From: Prevotellaceae bacterium
Lineage (GTDB): Bacteria; Bacteroidota; Bacteroidia; Bacteroidales; UBA932
Assembly: GCA_031288885.1 (NCBI GenBank)
Contig: JAITQP010000031.1
Span: 1-6,487 of the forward strand
Reading direction: 5' to 3'
DNA length: 6,487 nucleotides
Shown here: in pieces, positions 5,407 through 6,487 of the stretch
How the letters are laid out: the number at the start of each line of letters is the position of its first letter
Numbering within the stretch: the first letter of the stretch is position 1
Notes under the pieces: model-generated
What the model was told of the DNA's origin: nothing
The model's database searches: none
The model's input: only the letters and a program-made list of their open reading frames with translations
Made by a program: the position numbers and the translations under genes

Positions 5407-6487
5407 ATGAAAAGAATAACAACTTCTCTACTTCTCCTGCTGCTGATGGGCGCAGCGGGGGTAACGGGCGCCTACGCGTCGCCCAAGCTGGCGGTATTTG
5501 TGGTGGGCATGGCAACTGACGCCGAGGGCGACGCCTTTGCGGCGGGGCTGGGCTACGACCTTACCCGCAGCGGCGCGTACGAGCTGGCAACCAAAACCAA
5601 CAACACCGCCGTGGCGGAAAAGCTTGCCGCCCTGCGCGACGCGCACACCGCCAGCACGCCGGTGGACACCACCGGCCTCGCGGCGTGGGGTAGGGCTAAC
5701 GGGATAGGCTATGTGCAGCTGGTGGTGGAGCGTGCCGCAACGATTACAATGGGCACATCAGGGACGGCTGCAGGGGTAGAGCAGGTGGCGCAGCTGGTTG
5801 ACTGCAGCAACAGCAAGCTCTTGGGGCGCGGCACCTACCATGCAAAGTTCGCCGGTCGTGAGGTATTAATACCAACATGGTTACAGATGGTGGCCGTTAC
5901 CGGCGGTGTGTTTGAGATGGGGTGCAAGGAAGGCAGGGATAATAAAACCATTACCACGTGCAACAGCAACGAAACGCCGGTTCACTACGTAAGAGTGAGC
6001 AACTTTAGCATTGGGAAGTATCCGGTAACGCAGGCGCAGTGGAAGACGGTGATGGGGTGGCTGCCCAGCAGCCTTACCAGCGCTACCCTCTTGGGTGATA
6101 ATAAGCCCGTGATTTACGTGAGCCACGACGACATAGTGGGCGATACCGGGTTTCTTAAAAAGTTGAACACGCTTACGGGGTTGAACTTCCGCCTACCTAC
6201 GGAGGCGGAGTGGGAGTATGCGGCGCGTGGGTGCAGCGCGGGGGATTGCGAGAGCTTAGAGTTCAGCGGCAACAACACCATTGGGAATGTGGCGTGGTAC
6301 TATGATAACCGCCCCGCCAACAGCCCTCAGCCGGTAGGCACAAAAGCCGCCAACAAGTTGGGGATTTACGACATGAGTGGCAACGTTTGGGAGTGGTGCC
6401 AAGACTGGTATAACTCCACCTACTACCCCGCAGGTACTACGGCATCTTCTCCACAGGATAACCCTGTGAACACAACTGTAGCCTCTT
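5407..6487 (+). CDS. Secreted SUMF1/FGE-domain protein with TolB/CsgG-like N-terminus, 3' end outside window
   Basis: The frame is open from ATG 5407 to the window edge (360 codons plus one base). Residues 1-24 are a signal peptide (MKRITTSLLLLLLMGAAGVT core). Residues 26-108 (KLAVFVVGMATDAEG to AAWGRANGIGYVQLVVE) resemble the TolB/CsgG/LpoB-like alpha-beta domain found at the N-terminus of many Bacteroidetes SUMF1 proteins. The SUMF1/FGE domain begins near 162 (VAVTGGVFEMG) and shows ETPVHYVRVSNFSIGKYPVT, LNFRLPTEAEWEYAARG (259-275) and LGIYDMSGNVWEWCQDWY (318-335). The missing end should carry the RVLRGGSW and GFRLVLP strands, which match the isolated segment at 4018-4149. SUMF1 proteins of this kind in bacteria are often ligand-binding C-type-lectin folds rather than formylglycine-generating enzymes, and they are common DGR targets. 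Being the variable protein of such a system is an inference, since the variable stretch is not in the window. The domain call is firm; the N-terminal call is moderate. Confidence 0.88.
   Translation, partial: MKRITTSLLLLLLMGAAGVTGAYASPKLAVFVVGMATDAEGDAFAAGLGYDLTRSGAYELATKTNNTAVAEKLAALRDAHTASTPVDTTGLAAWGRANGIGYVQLVVERAATITMGTSGTAAGVEQVAQLVDCSNSKLLGRGTYHAKFAGREVLIPTWLQMVAVTGGVFEMGCKEGRDNKTITTCNSNETPVHYVRVSNFSIGKYPVTQAQWKTVMGWLPSSLTSATLLGDNKPVIYVSHDDIVGDTGFLKKLNTLTGLNFRLPTEAEWEYAARGCSAGDCESLEFSGNNTIGNVAWYYDNRPANSPQPVGTKAANKLGIYDMSGNVWEWCQDWYNSTYYPAGTTASSPQDNPVNTTVAS

Overview
The window looks like part of a GC-rich chromosome from the Bacteroidetes, probably Bacteroidales. Supporting this are the secreted GH43/GH28 polysaccharide-degradation pair, the A-rich leaders without a clear Shine-Dalgarno before start codons, a TAnnTTTG-type -7 element before the first gene, and a secreted SUMF1/FGE-domain protein. 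I cannot name a genus.

Positions 54-3129 hold two co-directional exported glycoside hydrolases, 16 bases apart: a GH43 enzyme with a C-terminal beta-sandwich, then a GH28 beta-helix enzyme whose usual catalytic-site Gly-His-Gly motif is replaced. Together they look like the end of a pectin-type utilisation operon. A 150-base gap follows, containing a sequence that can fold into a three-way junction (3151-3240). Next is a complete gene for 5-formyltetrahydrofolate cyclo-ligase (3280-3801).

Positions 3802-5406 contain no credible protein gene but are full of structure. Two arrays of the heptamer TTAATGA/G (3798-3832 and 4316-4350) bracket a cassette of about 0.5 kb. In it lies a 132-base segment (4018-4149) that reads as the C-terminus of a SUMF1/FGE-type C-type-lectin domain but has no start and carries an internal TAG. 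It is loaded with AAC and AGC codons. Its clearest departures from the family consensus all fall at adenines, and no adenine lies at a third codon position. This is what the template repeat (TR) of a diversity-generating retroelement (DGR) looks like. Hairpins and a terminator-like stem surround it. Beyond the second heptamer array are a cluster of short palindromes framed by a perfect 32-base inverted repeat (4399-4678) and a 318-base duplicated block built from 86-base sub-repeats (4681-5302).

Positions 5407-6487 carry the start of a large secreted protein: signal peptide, a TolB/CsgG-like N-terminal domain, then a SUMF1/FGE domain. The window ends just before the C-terminal segment that matches 4018-4149, where a DGR variable repeat (VR) would lie. 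The most interesting hypothesis is therefore a DGR template about 2.3 kb upstream of its target gene. The window contains no reverse transcriptase or Avd gene and not the VR itself, so this remains an inference.
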